Below are positions 18,940 to 29,139 of a stretch of 64,000 nucleotides of DNA, piece after piece. The notes beneath the pieces were generated by a model. The model saw nothing but the letters and a program-made list of their open reading frames with translations, had not been told where the DNA came from and searched no databases. The stretch spans positions 1 through 64,000 of the forward strand of contig ML014180.1 of the NCBI GenBank assembly GCA_003615045.1, read 5' to 3'. Every line of letters starts with the position of its first letter. Positions within the stretch are counted from its first letter, which is position 1. The position numbers and the translations under genes are program-made. The DNA comes from Caulochytrium protostelioides. Lineage: Eukaryota > Chytridiomycota > Caulochytriomycetes > Caulochytriales > Caulochytriaceae.

Positions 18940-20589
18940 ATGGGGCTGACTTGTTGCAAGCCAGAAGTCATCGACTTCGAAGGCGAGCTGCAGTTGTACC
19001 ATTTCACTCTGATGCGGTCGATCGGAAAAGGCGCGTTCGGCAAGGTTCGCATTGTCCAGCACAAGAACACCAAGGCGATGTATGCCCTCAAGTACATCAA
19101 TAAAGTGAAATGCATCCAGATCAAAGCCGTCCGCAACATCATTGAAGAGCGCCGGATGCTCGAGCAAATCGAATGCCCCTTTATTTGCAACATGCGATAT
19201 TCCTTCCAAGACGACGAGCACATGTTTATGGTGCTCGATTTGATGATGGGTGGCGATTTGCGGTTTCACCTGGACCGCATGCGCCGTATGCCCGAAGCGG
19301 GCGTCCGCTTTATTGTGGCCGAAATGTCGTGCGCCCTGACGTATCTCCACACCCACGGCATCATCCACCGTGACCTCAAGCCGGACAACATTCTGCTCGA
19401 TGAGCATGGCCACGTCCACCTCACGGATTTCAATATCGCCGCCCGGTGGACCGAGGGCACGCTGATCCATGGCATTGCCGGCTCCATGGCCTATATGGCG
19501 CCCGAGATCCTCGCCAAAAAGGGATATCAGAGCGCGGTCGACTGGTGGAGTCTCGGCGTGATCGCCTTCGAGCTCGCCACCGGATCGCGGCCCTTCTACG
19601 GCGCGTCAAACACCGCGCTCGCCCAGGCGATCCTGAAGCACCACGTCATCTTCCCGAAAAAGACGGCGGATCTGATCAGTACCGCATGCCAGTCCTGCAT
19701 CCAGTCGCTGCTCGACAAGACCCCAGAAACACGGCTGGGCACCCGCGAAAGTGGCGGCGGCATCACCGCATTCCGCAAGCACCCCTGGTTCGCATCCGCG
19801 ATCGACTGGAATCTGCTCGAGATCAAGCAAGCCTCGCCCGTCTTTGTGCCGGATAACAAGCGTCCCAACTTTGATGCGACGTACGAGCTTGAAGAAATCT
19901 TGCTTGAAGAAAACCCGCTGACGAGCCAGCCGCTCATCAGCAAAACCGGCGCGCAGGTGCCCATCGAGTCACTCACGGGGATGGCGCGCGAGTTGCGGCT
20001 GGTCGAGGAGCAGTACCCTGTCTTCGATCGCGCCAAAGCGCAGGCCCTCGCCGCCGCTGCCGCTGCGGCCGCTGATGCAGCGTCTACCGCTGCCGGCGCA
20101 TCGGCTCCGCCCCACGGGTGTCCGTCGCTGGGTCATCCGGCGAGCGGGCGTGCATCAACCGTCAAAAAAGCGGCCTTCCTTCACCCGACGGTCTCGTCGC
20201 CCGCGCCGCCGATCCTCAAGAGCTGTGCGATCGAGCTTGACGAGCGCCTGTCGCAGACGACGGCCGGCAAAATCGCGCCTGGCAAGTCCGAGCCTGGCAA
20301 GTCTGAGTCTGGCAGGGCTGAGCCTGGCAGGGCCGAGCCTGGCAGGACCCAACCGGACCAGCCCCGCCGTTCGGTGGCCAGGTCACCTCCCGCCGGCCAC
20401 CCTCCGGCCCCGTTGGCGGGGCAGAGCGAGCCGAGCCATCCGCAGAAGTCGGCCGGGCCAGATCCGGCGCTCCACGACGCCGCGTCTCCCGCTGCCCCGG
20501 ACGCGGCTGCGCTGGAGCGCGCCGCCCTGGCCACGGCGCTGCCGTCATCGGCCTTGTCGTCGGCGCGGCCGTCGCGCACCCAGATCTGA
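18940..20589 (+). CDS. YANK/STK32-type AGC-group protein kinase, copy 2
   Basis: 549 residues from the ATG at 18940 (GCCATCATGGG); the frame is open further upstream, but the start is set by alignment with copy 1 (MGLTCC against MGLACC), which preserves the myristoyl Gly2 and Cys5/Cys6. Every catalytic element is at the same residue number as in copy 1: GKGAFGKV 29-36, K51, E70, HRD 143-145, DFN 163-165. The hydrophobic C-terminal motif FDATYELEEILLEENPL also matches. The copies diverge completely in the tail: here Ala-rich, then a run of imperfect five-residue repeats around PGKSE/SGRAE/PGRAE (nt about 20,278-20,350). Tandem duplication followed by tail divergence is the simplest reading. 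Confidence 0.93.
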   Translation: MGLTCCKPEVIDFEGELQLYHFTLMRSIGKGAFGKVRIVQHKNTKAMYALKYINKVKCIQIKAVRNIIEERRMLEQIECPFICNMRYSFQDDEHMFMVLDLMMGGDLRFHLDRMRRMPEAGVRFIVAEMSCALTYLHTHGIIHRDLKPDNILLDEHGHVHLTDFNIAARWTEGTLIHGIAGSMAYMAPEILAKKGYQSAVDWWSLGVIAFELATGSRPFYGASNTALAQAILKHHVIFPKKTADLISTACQSCIQSLLDKTPETRLGTRESGGGITAFRKHPWFASAIDWNLLEIKQASPVFVPDNKRPNFDATYELEEILLEENPLTSQPLISKTGAQVPIESLTGMARELRLVEEQYPVFDRAKAQALAAAAAAAADAASTAAGASAPPHGCPSLGHPASGRASTVKKAAFLHPTVSSPAPPILKSCAIELDERLSQTTAGKIAPGKSEPGKSESGRAEPGRAEPGRTQPDQPRRSVARSPPAGHPPAPLAGQSEPSHPQKSAGPDPALHDAASPAAPDAAALERAALATALPSSALSSARPSRTQI

Positions 20590-22413
20590 CCCCGACCCTC
20601 GGGGTCGCGGGCGACGCGCCGTCACCGCCACGCGGCAGGATGGGGTCTCCCGGTGACGCGGGACTTCATCGGGCGCTTCATCGCCCTTCATCCTTCTCAT
20701 GGCCCTCGGCGTGCTGCCCTGGCCAGGCCACGCTCTCCACGGACCGGTCATGGGATCTGCTGGCGGCGCTCAGCATCTGCCGAGGCATCCCGGGGGTACC
20801 CCCCCTAGCGCGCCGCCTCAGGAACCGGGTGCGGACCGCTTCTCGAAGTCCATGCACCTCTTTTTTTTTTCTCGTTGGTCAGACAGGGGCCCTTCGCGGC
20901 GTGGGACGCGAGAGGGACCGCGGCCGGCGCCTCGAGCGACTCGGCCGCCGACCTGGCTCGGCACGTTTAATCAAATATGATTGCTGCAGCGACCTCCTGG
21001 TGCGGCCCTCGGATCGACTCGGACCGCTGCGCTGCGCGACCGCGCCAAGCACGACGGCGAAGGCGTTGCTGTGGAACCCCGGGTGTCACCACCGCGCGAC
21101 GGGGAGGCGTGGCGCCCGCGCTCGAGCTTGTTCTCGCACTTGCTGGCCGGCCGTCGCCGCCCTAGCCCTCTCTCACGAGCCCTCGCTCTTTGGGTGCGGA
21201 TGCCTCCATTCCACATCACCATGGCTCGCCCCGCCCACCCCTGGCTGCTGCGGTTGCATCGGGGTGAAGGCAGGTCGGGGGGCCCTCGCTGGGCCCCGCG
21301 GTCGCCGGTGCTCGACACCGACACCGGAGTCGCCCCTTCCAGGGCCCAGGATGCTTAGTGAGGCTTGTTGGACGGCGACGTCGCGTGCCTGGAACACGCA
21401 CAGCGCCACAAGAAACCCGGGATGGGCGGGGTTTGGGCGCGGAAAGATGAGCCGGCGCGACACCGGAGCGCCGCGGCAGTGTCGTCCTTGTGAGCCGACG
21501 TGAAGGCGGCCTCGGACCGAGAGCACGGCTCTCGCCGCCGTCCAAGCGGCGCGGCGCGGCGCGGTCGACGAATGCCAGTCGTCGGTGGTGACGCGTGCGG
21601 CCGCCGCCGCGGCCTCGTTGAGTGCCCAGCGCCCGCCACCGATGGGGTTGGGTCTTCGAGCCGCCATCCTGACCGCCCTCCCATGGACGAATCGGACTGG
21701 GAAACGCCGGGAGACGATGGGCCATGCGCGATGGGCGATGGGCCCTAGACGATGGGCGATGGCGGGCGCTCTCTCGCGGACATGGCACGCCGCTTGTCGC
21801 TTGATCTCGTGATACCGGCAGCACGCGGTGGGCCTGCTCATGGGGTGCCGGCCACGGCCGCTCCCGCCACCGCTGTTGTGGCCACTATGCCGCTCGAGTC
21901 GCCGTCGTCGCCGACATTGGGCCCTGTTTGAGTTTATCCGCTCGTCGTGATCCACGGGCCGTACGACGAATCTCCGTCGTCGTCGGGCTCGGAATACCCC
22001 CCGCGCCAAAAAGGAACATTCCTGTCATGGGCTGGGCACAGCGAAAGAGGAGCTTCCTTGCCTGTGCCCTTGCGGAACCTTGACTTGCCTTGCTGACCGC
22101 CTCCTGTCCCGTTATCCCTCAATAAACGATTCCTTGTTTTGTGCGCCTCATGATTTTCACCTTGCATTAGAACGCGCCGCCGCCGCACCACCTATCATTG
22201 CCTGGACCCGCTACGGGCTTCACGGTTTTCTGACCATTGCTGAACTAAAGGCCGCCACCGGAAGTGCCCGCCGGTCCGTCCGTCTGTCCCAATTTATCGT
22301 AGCATCCCCCTTCTCGCCGGACATCGAGAGCATCACGCCTCGGACAGGCGACCGGTGAGCGCCGGAGCGGCGTTAGACCTGCGTCTGAGGTCTCCGCCGC
22401 GGCCGTGCGCGCC
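20590..22413. other. Intergenic region
   Basis: About 1.8 kb without a supported gene. A T10 tract lies at about 20,861-20,870. From about 22,000 the composition drops in GC, as expected for the leader of the next gene. Open frames here overlap on both strands and lack recognisable motifs. Confidence 0.4.
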
Positions 22414-23301
22414 ATGTCGGCGAAGGCTGGGACGCGGAGCCCGACGCTCCGCAGCCCGCGGTCGTCCGCGGCCTCGCTGACGCCGCCACCCGCCGATCCC
22501 CACGAGACCTGGCACCGCGAGCCCGCGAGCCCGCTGCACGCGTCCTCGCTGCCGCATACCTGGAAGTACGTGGACACCCCGCACCCCGAGCGGGGGTTCG
22601 CTGTTATGCCGGACGCGCGCTTCAAAGCCTCGCTGTACGCGCTGTTCTTTCTCAGTATCACGGTGCTCTCGCTTTTTATGGCCATCACGACGGGTCAGGA
22701 AACCATTCTCTCGGATCGAACCGGGATCCGCGTCTGCATCCTCTTCAAGACGTGGCGCCACGTGCCGCCGCTCAGCACGTGCCTGCTGCCGGTGATCGTT
22801 GGCAGCGTCAGCGCCGCGCTGGGCATCGGGCTCGGCGTCTACCAGACCTATCGTGCCTACCGCATAGCCCGCCGCGACCCTCTCGCCATGACGCTGCCCA
22901 CGCTGGTGCCCAAGCCCCCCGGCACGAAGCACCGCGGGTCGCTCTCGGGGCTGCTCGGGGACCAAGCCCCCGCGGATGCGCGATGGGTGCCCAGCCATAC
23001 CGTCTACCTGCGCGTGCCGCGGCTCAGTCTGCCGCGGACGTATGGTTCGCTTGTGATTCTCCTCAGCATCGTCATGACCGCGGTCGCGCTCCATGCGAGC
23101 AGCAGCCTCACGCGCGGCATCCAGACCGTCTGCCTGGATGTCCAGAGCCGCGGGTACACGTGCGAGCGCGTGCTGCGGCTCTGGTCGAATCTGAGCTACA
23201 ACCGGCTGCTGGCCGCGTCCTTCGCGGGCTGGTGCCTCAGCTCCGCGTGGCTGTTGACCGCCGGCTTGCTCTGGTGCGACTGGGTGCGCGGTGATTTGTA
23301 G
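22414..23301 (+). CDS. Hypothetical four-transmembrane protein
   Basis: 295 residues from the first ATG (GCCATGTCGG). The N-terminal 70 residues are Ser/Pro-rich. Four hydrophobic helices are seen at about 74-92, 121-143, 210-227 and 264-287, with a Cys-containing loop between helices 3 and 4 (TVCLDVQSRGYTCE) and a basic cytoplasmic-type loop between 2 and 3. The layout is like four-TM scaffold proteins such as claudin/SUR7-type, but here the larger Cys-containing loop lies between helices 3 and 4, not 1 and 2, so that name is not given. The protein ends with a helix and a short CDWVRGDL tail. No family recognised; membrane location is the only firm inference. Confidence 0.7.
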   Translation: MSAKAGTRSPTLRSPRSSAASLTPPPADPHETWHREPASPLHASSLPHTWKYVDTPHPERGFAVMPDARFKASLYALFFLSITVLSLFMAITTGQETILSDRTGIRVCILFKTWRHVPPLSTCLLPVIVGSVSAALGIGLGVYQTYRAYRIARRDPLAMTLPTLVPKPPGTKHRGSLSGLLGDQAPADARWVPSHTVYLRVPRLSLPRTYGSLVILLSIVMTAVALHASSSLTRGIQTVCLDVQSRGYTCERVLRLWSNLSYNRLLAASFAGWCLSSAWLLTAGLLWCDWVRGDL

Positions 23302-23964
23302 CCGGCTCTCGATGCCCACTCCGGCATTCGCGATCTGAACTCGGAACTCCGAAATTGGTGGAAGAGCGCGAAGACCCTGTTCCACATCTCGGTGGGCTCG
23401 ACGATGCGCGTGACGGTTGCATCAACCTCTTTAGAAGTTAACATGACGATGTCTCTCGGCTCGGAAGGGGGTGACCCTCAATGACCCCCTTGGGGGCGGG
23501 CCACCTGAGGACGACGAGCGGCGAGGCTTAGCCAACAAGAAAGGCGGGGAGACCGTGCCCAACCGAGCGGACGAGCCCCGCATCGCCGCTGACCCAGTCC
23601 GCCCCCCACCCTGCGGGTCGCACCATCGCAGCGCAGCGCAGCGCAGTTGCGGCCAACGAACCCGCCGGTCGTGACAGACTTGGGCGGAGCTTTGCTTGAG
23701 CCAACAGCAACGTCGACCACGGTGAAGTGGTCGGTATACGGGCGCTGGCTGATGACACAGAGTCTGGAGAGGAACCACCGGTGCGACGATTCGTGCTGCG
23801 AAACTCCGACCGCCCTTTTGGCGCTGTCTTGCTCGTCCGCGCCCCCCTATCGAACACGCCCCCGCGCCAGCCCCTGCCGAGATCGGCATCGTCGCGCTCG
23901 CCTCGCGTTAAAGCGCTAAGCCGATTCCGGTCGCAACCGTGCGACTGGATCTGATCCACTCACC
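23302..23964. other. Intergenic region before DUS2
   Basis: No gene is seen. There is a short GCAGC array (about 23,629-23,647). Otherwise this is the 3' flank of the four-TM gene and the promoter of DUS2. Confidence 0.4.
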
Positions 23965-25603
23965 ATGACCAAAATCAACTACCATGGCGTCAAAATCCTG
24001 GCGCCCATGGTCCGCGTCAGTACCGCTCCGATGCGTCTGCTGTCCCTGAAATATGGTGCAGGTACCGTTGATACCACGAGATGAAAACCAACGACGATAT
24101 GCTGGTATGGGCATGCCGATGCGATCGGCATGCTCCTCCGGACTTCCGCTTCGTTTTTCTTTTGCACCATAGGCTCATTCCTTTCGCTTTCTTGTTGATG
24201 CTGTCTGGGTAGATCTTGTGTATACGCCCGAGATTATCGACCGCCGGATGATGGTCTCGCAGCGGATCGAGAACAAACGCCTCGGCACGATCGACTATGT
24301 CAACCCGCAGGACGAGAGCCTGACCCTGCGCATCCACCCGAGCGAGTGCTCGCGGCTCGTCGTACAGCTGGGCAGCAGCCGGCCCGACCACGCGGCCCAA
24401 GCCGCCGCGGTCATTGCCGACACCGACGTCGCCGGCATTGACCTCAACTGCGGCTGCCCGAAGCGCTTCTCCATCATCAACGCGATGGGCGCCGCGCTCC
24501 TCACTGAGCCCGACACGCTCTGCGGGATCCTGGACCGTCTCGTCGCCGAGAAGCCGACGCTCGCGATCACCGCCAAGATCCGCATGCTGCCCGAGGTCGC
24601 GGACACCATCGCGCTCGCGAAGCGCATTGAGGCGACGGGCGTCCAGGCGCTGGCGCTGCATTGCCGCTACCGCGACCAGCGCCCGCGCGAGCCGGGCCAC
24701 TGGTCCATCTTCCGGCCGGTCGCGGACGCCATCCGCATCCCGCTCATCGCGAATGGCGACGTGATGGGTCTCCGCGACTGGACGCAGCTGACGAGTTCCG
24801 CGCACGGCGTTGCCGGCGTGATGGTGGCCCGCGCGGCCCAGTACAACCCCTCGTGCTTTGCGGCCGCGCCGCTGCCTGGCCTCGCCATCATCCGGGAGTA
24901 CGTGCTCGTCGCCACGATGCTGGACATGCCCTACGGCAACGTCAAGTACACGCTGTGCTTGATGTGGTCGGCGCTACCGCACACGCGGCGCCTCGAGAAG
25001 AGCGCCCTCGTGCCGCACAAATCCCTGCGCGAGCTGATCGCGTATCTGGGCCTCGCCGAGGAGTGGGCCACCCAGTGGGAGCCGCTGCCGCCGCACGAGC
25101 GCGTCCAGCGCTGGATCGATGACCCTCACGTCACCGACCGCATCATGGCGATGCCGTCCCCCGTCCATCTCAGCACCGACGCGGCGACCCCGCCGTTCAC
25201 ATGGATCGCCAATGCGGGCGGGCTGCTGCCGCAAGGCCACAAGCATCCACAGGGCAAGAAACAGGGGGTCCCGACGTCCTCGGACGCGCCCGACGCGCGT
25301 TCGCCCGCATCGACTCCTGCCGCGCCCGCCCCGTCCGCGGCCCCGGCTCATGGCGCTTTGCCGGTCAAGCGCCCTCTGGCCGAGACCACGTCGGACGCTA
25401 CCCCGTTGATGCCGTTGGAGGCAGGCGGCGTCGGTGGTCTCCTCGTCGCAAGCGATGTCTCGCGCGATGGCGACGAGCCGCTCGCGCAGCGACTGAAACA
25501 GGCGCCGCACGCGCCCGACGCGGAGGCCCGGCCGACGGCCGCGCCCGGGCGGACCGTCGGCGCGATGGCCGAACCTGTGGGCGCCGGTAACGCCGTTTCC
25601 TAG
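23965..25603 (+). CDS. DUS2: tRNA-dihydrouridine(20) synthase (two exons)
   Basis: Joins exon 23965-24061 to exon 24213-25603, 495 residues. The intron (24062-24212, 151 nt) begins GTACCG and ends TAG. Splicing restores the family's start ILAPMVRV...PMRLLSLKYGADLVYTPE. The enzyme uses FMN and NADPH to reduce uridine 20 in the tRNA D-loop. Visible: FMN-barrel strand ILAPMVRV at 11-18, the catalytic Cys in NCGCPKRFS at residue 114, the Lys-containing ITAKIRMLPE strand, and ANGDV for FMN phosphate. The barrel and helical domain end near residue 350. The C-terminal 130 residues are Ala/Pro-rich and disordered; the double-stranded RNA-binding domain of animal DUS2 is not evident. Assignment to DUS2 rather than another Dus rests on the N-terminal motif. 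It is convergent with the J-protein gene. Confidence 0.92.
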
Positions 25604-25739
25604 CGTCTGCCTCCCCCTGCCGCCGCATCCACCGTCGACAGGCTCGGCTTGATCAACTTCACTTAACTTATTCGTGGGTGTGTGAGTATGAATAGAATGC
25701 AGCACCTGAAATGATCGACCACATCCCCTCAATCGCCGA

Positions 25740-26690
25740 TCATGGGGGCGATGAGGGCGGCGGCAGGTACAGCACGGGGGGCGGGGGCCCCGGAGCCGAG
25801 GGCGGCGGCGGCGGCGGCGGCGGCGGCATCGCGACCGATGCTGGCCCCGCTCTGGGCGAAAAGGCGCCGTCAGACGACGCGAAGGGCTGGCGGCCATCAC
25901 GGAGCAGCCCAAACACCGCGCGCACGTCGTCGTCCGCTTCCGCATCCGCATCGGCGTCCGCGTCCGCATCGTTTCCGCGATCTCCCCGCACGTGCATACG
26001 CATATGCGGCGGAACGAAGGGGTATCCAGGGTGCCACGTGCCGCGTGCCGTGGCCTCCGGGTGGCGCCGGCGCTCCTGGATCTGATCCCACCGCGTCATA
26101 TTGGCGTGCAGGATGAACCCGAACATGAGGCCCGTCACGAGGAAGAGGACGGCCGAGCGCGCGCTCAGGCCGTCGGACGGCGACGACGACGTAGACGAAG
26201 ACGACGCCGTCCGCGGGTAGAAGGGATGTTGCCCGTAGGCTGCATAAGGGTTAGCGTAGTCGTTGCTGCCGCTGTTGTCGGCGCGACCGCGGGTAAAGCC
26301 GCTCGGACCGCGGGTGAAGGGCCCGGTGCCGCCCCATGACGTCGTCGATGCCGCCGACGGTTGCCGACGCCACGCAGCGGCGCGCGCGGGATCCGAGAGG
26401 ATCTGATAGGCTTTGACGCAGTCCAGGAAGGCCTGGCGCTGCGCGGGCGTCTGGATCCCGCCATGACGGTCCGGGTGGAGGTGGAAGATGGTGGCGTAGT
26501 ATGCGCGCTTGACAGCATCGGGCGACGGCGACGGCGTCCGCGGAAGCTTCAGCGTCGTATAGGGATCAAAGTCGGTGTCGCGGCCGTCCGCGGTGCGCGT
26601 GCTGGCGTGGCGCAGCAGCACTGTGCGGAGCGGTGTCCACGCGGCGTCGATGCCCCGACGCCGCCAGCAGATAGCGGGCCGCGACCGCAT
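25740..26690 (-). CDS. Mitochondrial-type J-domain protein with one transmembrane helix
   Basis: 316 residues from the ATG at 26690; the frame is open upstream to 26870, but this Met starts a basic, Arg-rich, acid-free segment (MRSRPAICWRRRG) that looks like a mitochondrial targeting sequence. The J domain is at about 41-107: DFDPYTTLKLP, a KRAYYATIFHLHPDRH helix pair with the HPD motif at 72-74, and KAYQILSDP. J domains stimulate Hsp70 ATPase activity. A Gly/Phe-type linker follows, then a single hydrophobic helix at about 177-196. The tail has a DADADADADAE repeat and a ten-Pro run. This is the layout of small membrane-bound DnaJ proteins (DNAJC-type); the client is unknown. Confidence 0.85.
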   Translation of the reverse strand: MRSRPAICWRRRGIDAAWTPLRTVLLRHASTRTADGRDTDFDPYTTLKLPRTPSPSPDAVKRAYYATIFHLHPDRHGGIQTPAQRQAFLDCVKAYQILSDPARAAAWRRQPSAASTTSWGGTGPFTRGPSGFTRGRADNSGSNDYANPYAAYGQHPFYPRTASSSSTSSSPSDGLSARSAVLFLVTGLMFGFILHANMTRWDQIQERRRHPEATARGTWHPGYPFVPPHMRMHVRGDRGNDADADADADAEADDDVRAVFGLLRDGRQPFASSDGAFSPRAGPASVAMPPPPPPPPPSAPGPPPPVLYLPPPSSPP

Positions 26691-27183
26691 CGTGGAAGGA
26701 GACGTTCTGCGGTGACCGCGGATCAAACAAGGACGGCCGAAGAGAGCGGTCCGCTGGGGCCATACGACAACGACGACGACGGCCACAGTCCGATCATGCC
26801 GCACCGTCCTCCGGTATTTATCTTGTGCGGGACGGATCTCATGCAGTCGCACGACTCTATCGCCGATCATACTCCGTCGGCATTGTCCATGATGAGGTCA
26901 TTGGGCGCGACGCCTCCCGGCCAGCGCCACAGAAACGAAACGGTGGGGATCGGTTCCGCTGAATGCCGACAGCAGGGACCCCCTTTTGTCTGGGCGACGT
27001 CGGGGGCAGAGCAGGAGACCACGACGCAGGAGCCTCTCGCCGGTTGCCTTCAGACAGTAAAGACCACCCGTCTGGCATAGCGCTCGTCAGCGGATCAGCG
27101 TGATCAACTGTTTCGACGGGAGAGGGCGCATCGACAAACGATCGGTGGGTGATGGAGCTTGCGTGCACCGATGGCCGCGGATA
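26691..27183. other. Intergenic region between two minus-strand genes
   Basis: Contains the promoter and leader of the J-protein gene and the 3' flank of XPA. No gene is seen; the upstream extension of the J-protein frame to 26,870 is judged non-coding. Confidence 0.4.
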
Positions 27184-28290
27184 TCAGAACTTTTCGTAGC
27201 GCTGGGTCATCCCACACGTCGTGCACGTCTTGACGTACTCGTCGGCGTCGGCGTCATAGACTTCCGGCCCGTACGCATGCGTGTGCTCATCGCGGGTGAC
27301 CTGCCACGCGCTAGTCTGGGTGCGCTGCCGCAGTTCCTTCAGCCGCTGAGCCGTCTTCTTCTGCTTGCGGCGCTGCGTCTCGGCCTGGCGTCGCGCAAAC
27401 TCGGCATCCAGGGCTACGGGGCTACCCCACTTCTCCCACGCAAAGGCCTCCACGTGCGAGCGCATAAAGAGAAACATGGACGACCACGTCGACTTGTGAG
27501 GATTCGGTTTCTCCCAGACCGGCATGCGCGTGCGGTCCTGCAGCTCCGACTCGGTGAGCAGGTAGTCCGCCTTGCACTCGGTCTTGGTCAGCAGCCCGTA
27601 GATTTCGGGCTTGGCCGTGCGACACCCGCGGCACACGAGCACATCAAAGAATCGGTGGTACTGTTGGTCGATATCGATCGACTGGCAGTCGCGGCAGCGC
27701 GGGATCTGGTCGAGCGCGTCCAGGTCGAGGTCGCGCTCTTCAAGTGGCTTATACTTGTCGTCCAGGGTCGCCCGTTCGGCCGCGAGCCGAGCCTTCTTTT
27801 GCGCGCGCTGCTGCGCCTCGGGCGACGAGTCCGCCGCGTCGTCAGGGTCGTCGAACAGAAACCCGCCGCGCGAGTCGGCAAGCTTGCCCATGTCGTACTC
27901 GGCATACGTCAGATCGACTTCGCCCGGCTGGGTCGACCGGCCAGGGCGCTTGCCGCTCCCTGGCGCCACGGCGGCGGCCGCCGGCGCGGGCGTCGAGGCG
28001 GGTCGGGACCCACCACCGCCGTCGCCGCCGCCTGATTCGCGTTGCAGCACGGCCAGCTGCGACTCGCGGTAACGTTTGAGAACGGCAGCACGGGCCGCCG
28101 CATCGGCCGCAGCTTGGCGGCTGGGCTCCGACGGCGGATGCGGCGACGACGGCGACGGCTCTGCCGTTTGGGGCGCCGTGGCCGTGGCCGTGGCCGTGGC
28201 CGTGGCCGTGGCCTCGCGGCCTGCATCGGCGGCGCCGGCCGCAGGCATCGTCCGTACTGCGGGTGTCGAGACGGCCATGACGGCACACAT
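27184..28290 (-). CDS. RAD14: DNA damage-recognition protein XPA/Rad14
   Basis: 368 residues, single exon. XPA/Rad14 scaffolds nucleotide excision repair by binding kinked damaged DNA, RPA, TFIIH and ERCC1/Rad10. The C4 zinc finger is at Cys199, 202, 220 and 223 (CRDC...CRGC). The DNA-binding domain follows with YGLLTKTECKADYLLTESEL, the NPHKSTWSSMFLF strand, and the WEKWGS helix. The C-terminus has the family's HTHAYGPE and a CTTCG pair for TFIIH contact. The ERCC1-binding motif, GGGF in animals, appears as RGGF at about 141-144. The N-terminal 110 residues are disordered and contain an Ala-Thr repeat (about 26-39) encoded by a GTGGCC array. A second Met at residue 5 is an equally good start. 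Divergent from the glutaminyl cyclase gene. Confidence 0.95.
   Translation of the reverse strand: MCAVMAVSTPAVRTMPAAGAADAGREATATATATATATAPQTAEPSPSSPHPPSEPSRQAAADAAARAAVLKRYRESQLAVLQRESGGGDGGGGSRPASTPAPAAAAVAPGSGKRPGRSTQPGEVDLTYAEYDMGKLADSRGGFLFDDPDDAADSSPEAQQRAQKKARLAAERATLDDKYKPLEERDLDLDALDQIPRCRDCQSIDIDQQYHRFFDVLVCRGCRTAKPEIYGLLTKTECKADYLLTESELQDRTRMPVWEKPNPHKSTWSSMFLFMRSHVEAFAWEKWGSPVALDAEFARRQAETQRRKQKKTAQRLKELRQRTQTSAWQVTRDEHTHAYGPEVYDADADEYVKTCTTCGMTQRYEKF
28178..28213. repeat. (GTGGCC)6 hexamer array inside XPA
   Basis: Six perfect copies. On the minus strand they read GGCCAC, encoding an Ala-Thr dipeptide run near the XPA N-terminus. The hexamer keeps the frame, so length changes would only lengthen or shorten the disordered tail. 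Confidence 0.9.
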
Positions 28291-29139
28291 CGGCGGTCGG
28301 CAAGCAGGCGAAAAGCAGCGACAACGGCAGCGTCACGTCGGGAGCAACGACGGCAATGACGGGTGGCTACCGGGCGCGATCGACAGGGTCGCAGCACGGC
28401 GAACGCGGTCGGACGATCCATCGAATCCTCGAAGTCCCCGCGAATGCATCTGGGGAGCGATGCCACGTGTCAGCGTCGATCGGCCGACGGTCCAGCTCCG
28501 TCGAGCCGCACGATGGGCCGATGGCCGCTCGGTGACCTGGTCCCGAACATGGCGGGGAACGTGGTCAGAGTGTGGTCGGCGACGGCGGCGACAAGCATGC
28601 CGGTGGCGGTCGGAGCAGCGCCGATGCGGATGCGGCGCCGACTGGGGCGCCGACGGCCTTCGATTCGATGGGGGCCACGCTGCTTGAAACCCATCGTCCG
28701 TCACGCTCCCCCAGCCCAGCCCAGCCCAGCCCAGCCCAGCTCCGTCCAGCCGCTGACCCGGCCCCAGTTGCTCCCCGCGCACGGACGACGGCGCCATGCG
28801 CCAACCTCCCATGGCCGCGTGCGATGCGCGGTCGCCCTCGATGAACTCGCTCCTCGCTGCACTCCATGGTCGCCGTCCTGGCCACGGGCAGAAGAGGCGC
28901 GGCAGGGGACTCCGAGGCATCCTGAAGATCATCTGCTCGCCGCACGCTCACGTGGCCAGCCAGCCAGTCCTGTCGGCGATCACGACCCCTCGACTCGTTG
29001 CCGCGATCTGTCGTGCGCTTCCCATCCGCCATGGCCGCTGGCTGTCGACTCCGCGCGCGATCTCTCGACTCGTACTTCGGCGGACCTCGCCGAGACGCAT
29101 TGACTGCGGCCGCCCACGGGCCTTTCCCCCGCGACAGCC
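28291..29139. other. Divergent intergenic region between XPA and glutaminyl cyclase
   Basis: Likely shared promoter region. It contains a CCCAG pentamer array (about six copies, 28,710-28,740). No gene is seen. Confidence 0.45.
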
